Source of the DNA: a bacterium UBP2_UBA4780
Lineage (GTDB): Bacteria > Edwardsbacteria > AC1 > EtOH8
Assembly: GCA_002403115.1 (NCBI GenBank)
Contig: DHHE01000213.1
Location: 835-24,580 of the forward strand
Length of the DNA stretch: 23,746 nt
Direction of reading: 5' to 3'
Shown: positions 22,767 through 23,746 of the stretch, in pieces
Numbering within the stretch: position 1 is the stretch's first letter
Layout of the letters: each line of letters starts with the position of its first letter
Made by a program: the position numbers and the translations under genes
Notes under the pieces: generated by a model
Database searches by the model: none
Seen by the model: only the letters and a program-made list of their open reading frames with translations
What the model was told of the DNA's origin: nothing

Positions 22767-23744
22767 ATGGACATCACCTGGAAACAACAGCATTTCAACA
22801 ACAGCTGCGCCTGCGCCTGCCTGGCCATGCTGCTCTCGAGATACGGAATAGACAAGCAGGATGACGACGTCAGCACCGAGTCCAAGATGCCCTACCGGGT
22901 GCGCTTCGAGCCAGGGGACGGGGGTTTTTTCGTGGCCGGGATCATGGACCAGTCGCCTGAGGTCTTCAACAGCATGCTGCAGAAGCACCGTTTGATGATG
23001 GCCAGGCCGGCGCTGAAGGACCGGCTCGAATTCCTGAAGGCGGCCGACGGCCTCCTGTCGCAAGAGTTGCCGTTCATAACCACCGTCCCCACCCACATCC
23101 TGCCCACCCCGGGCTACGACCAGGTGCGCCAGCGCGGCGAGACTGGGCGAAACCACGCGGTAGTAATCTACGCCACCGACGGCCGTGATTTCAGCCTGCT
23201 GGACCCCTCAGGCGGCTTGGACCGAACTAAAACCCAGGTGTTCGGGATGATACGGGCTCAGGTCGATCTCCGCGTTGGCCGCGAAACTCTATGCAACGAG
23301 CTGGAGGCCAGGAAGAGGCCCTTCCTGGCGGATAGCCTGACCAAATGGGACGGCAAGCAGGCCATGGCCATCCTCGACCTTCTCAACCAGACCAGGGCGG
23401 CGCTGGACGCCCTGGTCCAGACGGCCGAGAGGTTCGGGGCCGAGATGCAGAAGAGCCCGCCCGACCGGCACGAGGACATGCTCTACGACTACCTGGGGCG
23501 CTGCTTCAAGCCCATCGCCCTCGACTGGCGGACGGCCATCGAGGCCCAGAAGGGCCGGGCCAAGGCCCAGTTCGACCTGATCGAGCAGTTGTACGGCCTG
23601 CAGGACCTGATCGTTAAGCAGCAGAAAGAGCTGGACGGAAAGCCGGGCATCGGACCCGAGTTCTGCGCCGAGCTTTCGAAATCGGCCCTGCGCATCCAGC
23701 AGGCGGCCCAGGCCCATCTGAGCACGGCCTACTCGATAAGGTGA
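22767..23744 (+). CDS. C39-like papain-fold cysteine peptidase domain protein with helical C-terminus
   Basis: The 325-residue product begins with a C39-type peptidase-like domain. QQHFNNSCACACLAMLLSRYG holds a Gln (7 or 8) for the oxyanion hole and Cys14 (or Cys16/18) as nucleophile. GRNHAVVIY gives His130, and SLLDPSGG gives Asp146, in the right order and spacing. Unlike bacteriocin exporters no ABC or membrane part follows. Residues about 185-325 are Lys/Glu/Gln-rich and probably all helical, without signal peptide or lipobox. The protein is therefore probably cytoplasmic. ATG 22767 fits the domain start; only a weak GAGAG precedes it. The gene is complete, ending 2 bases before the window edge. 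Function and substrate are unknown; a thiol-dependent processing or non-peptidase role are both open. Confidence 0.75.
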   Translation: MDITWKQQHFNNSCACACLAMLLSRYGIDKQDDDVSTESKMPYRVRFEPGDGGFFVAGIMDQSPEVFNSMLQKHRLMMARPALKDRLEFLKAADGLLSQELPFITTVPTHILPTPGYDQVRQRGETGRNHAVVIYATDGRDFSLLDPSGGLDRTKTQVFGMIRAQVDLRVGRETLCNELEARKRPFLADSLTKWDGKQAMAILDLLNQTRAALDALVQTAERFGAEMQKSPPDRHEDMLYDYLGRCFKPIALDWRTAIEAQKGRAKAQFDLIEQLYGLQDLIVKQQKELDGKPGIGPEFCAELSKSALRIQQAAQAHLSTAYSIR

Positions 23745-23746
23745 AA

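Noticed and set aside
21615..23156. 513-codon open frame on the minus strand
   Set aside because: Lies opposite the YchF-like and C39-like genes; Leu/Gly/His/Val-rich product typical of antisense of GC-rich coding DNA; no motifs.

Overview
The window is one co-oriented, gene-dense stretch of a GC-rich (low-to-mid 60s % by eye) bacterial chromosome. Every supported gene is on the + strand. No tRNA, rRNA, CRISPR array, phage gene, transposase or recognisable defence system was seen. Ribosomal protein, nucleotide and envelope genes fix it as Bacteria. A PyrR-type attenuator, a KtrAB-like K+ system and a K+-dependent-type membrane pyrophosphatase do not fix the phylum. The many small palindromic intergenic elements and the mixed synteny would fit a poorly sampled lineage, but the phylum is left open.

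Layout. (1) 1-879: 3' part of mnmA. (2) 876-5417: a promoter with a terminator-like hairpin in its leader, then rplM-rpsI, rpsB-tsf, pyrH and frr (translation core plus UMP kinase). (3) 5427-8891: a 55-residue 2[4Fe-4S] ferredoxin, uppS, cdsA and nadB. nadB overlaps the cdsA stop, at the place where many genomes carry dxr. (4) 8973-12117: a perfect sigma70-type promoter, a structured leader, then a PtsN-like EIIA protein, a TrkH/KtrB K+ channel subunit, a KtrA/TrkA RCK gating subunit and a small TPR protein. This looks like a K+ uptake module with a built-in phosphotransfer regulator. (5) 12291-13145: an EamA/DMT permease that begins just after an intrinsic terminator. (6) 13241-16321: the pyr operon, with a perfect promoter, PyrR-binding element, intrinsic terminator, pyrR, pyrB and pyrC. 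A 23-codon ORF with its own SD starts at the PyrR site and reads through the terminator. (7) 16324-17336: a small inverted-repeat element, then a prohibitin-like SPFH protein. (8) 17529-19613: hppA. (9) 19751-21488: a small membrane protein, an AT-rich secreted protein and a probable lipoprotein, the most accessory-looking part. (10) 21492-23744: a nested-palindrome element, a YchF-like P-loop NTPase, a short repeat-like segment, and a C39-like papain-fold protein of unknown role.

Together this is mostly core metabolism: translation, UMP synthesis and phosphorylation (pyrBC, pyrH), isoprenoid-carrier and phospholipid precursors (uppS, cdsA), NAD synthesis (nadB) and ion energetics (Ktr, hppA). 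The best leads are the pyr leader ORF, the rplM leader hairpin, the long basic low-complexity tail on ribosomal protein S2 with two G homopolymers, the EIIA-Ktr-TPR operon, several small intergenic repeat families, the AT-rich island near 20.1-20.9 kb and the C39-like protein at the right end. No complete novel system could be demonstrated from this window alone.
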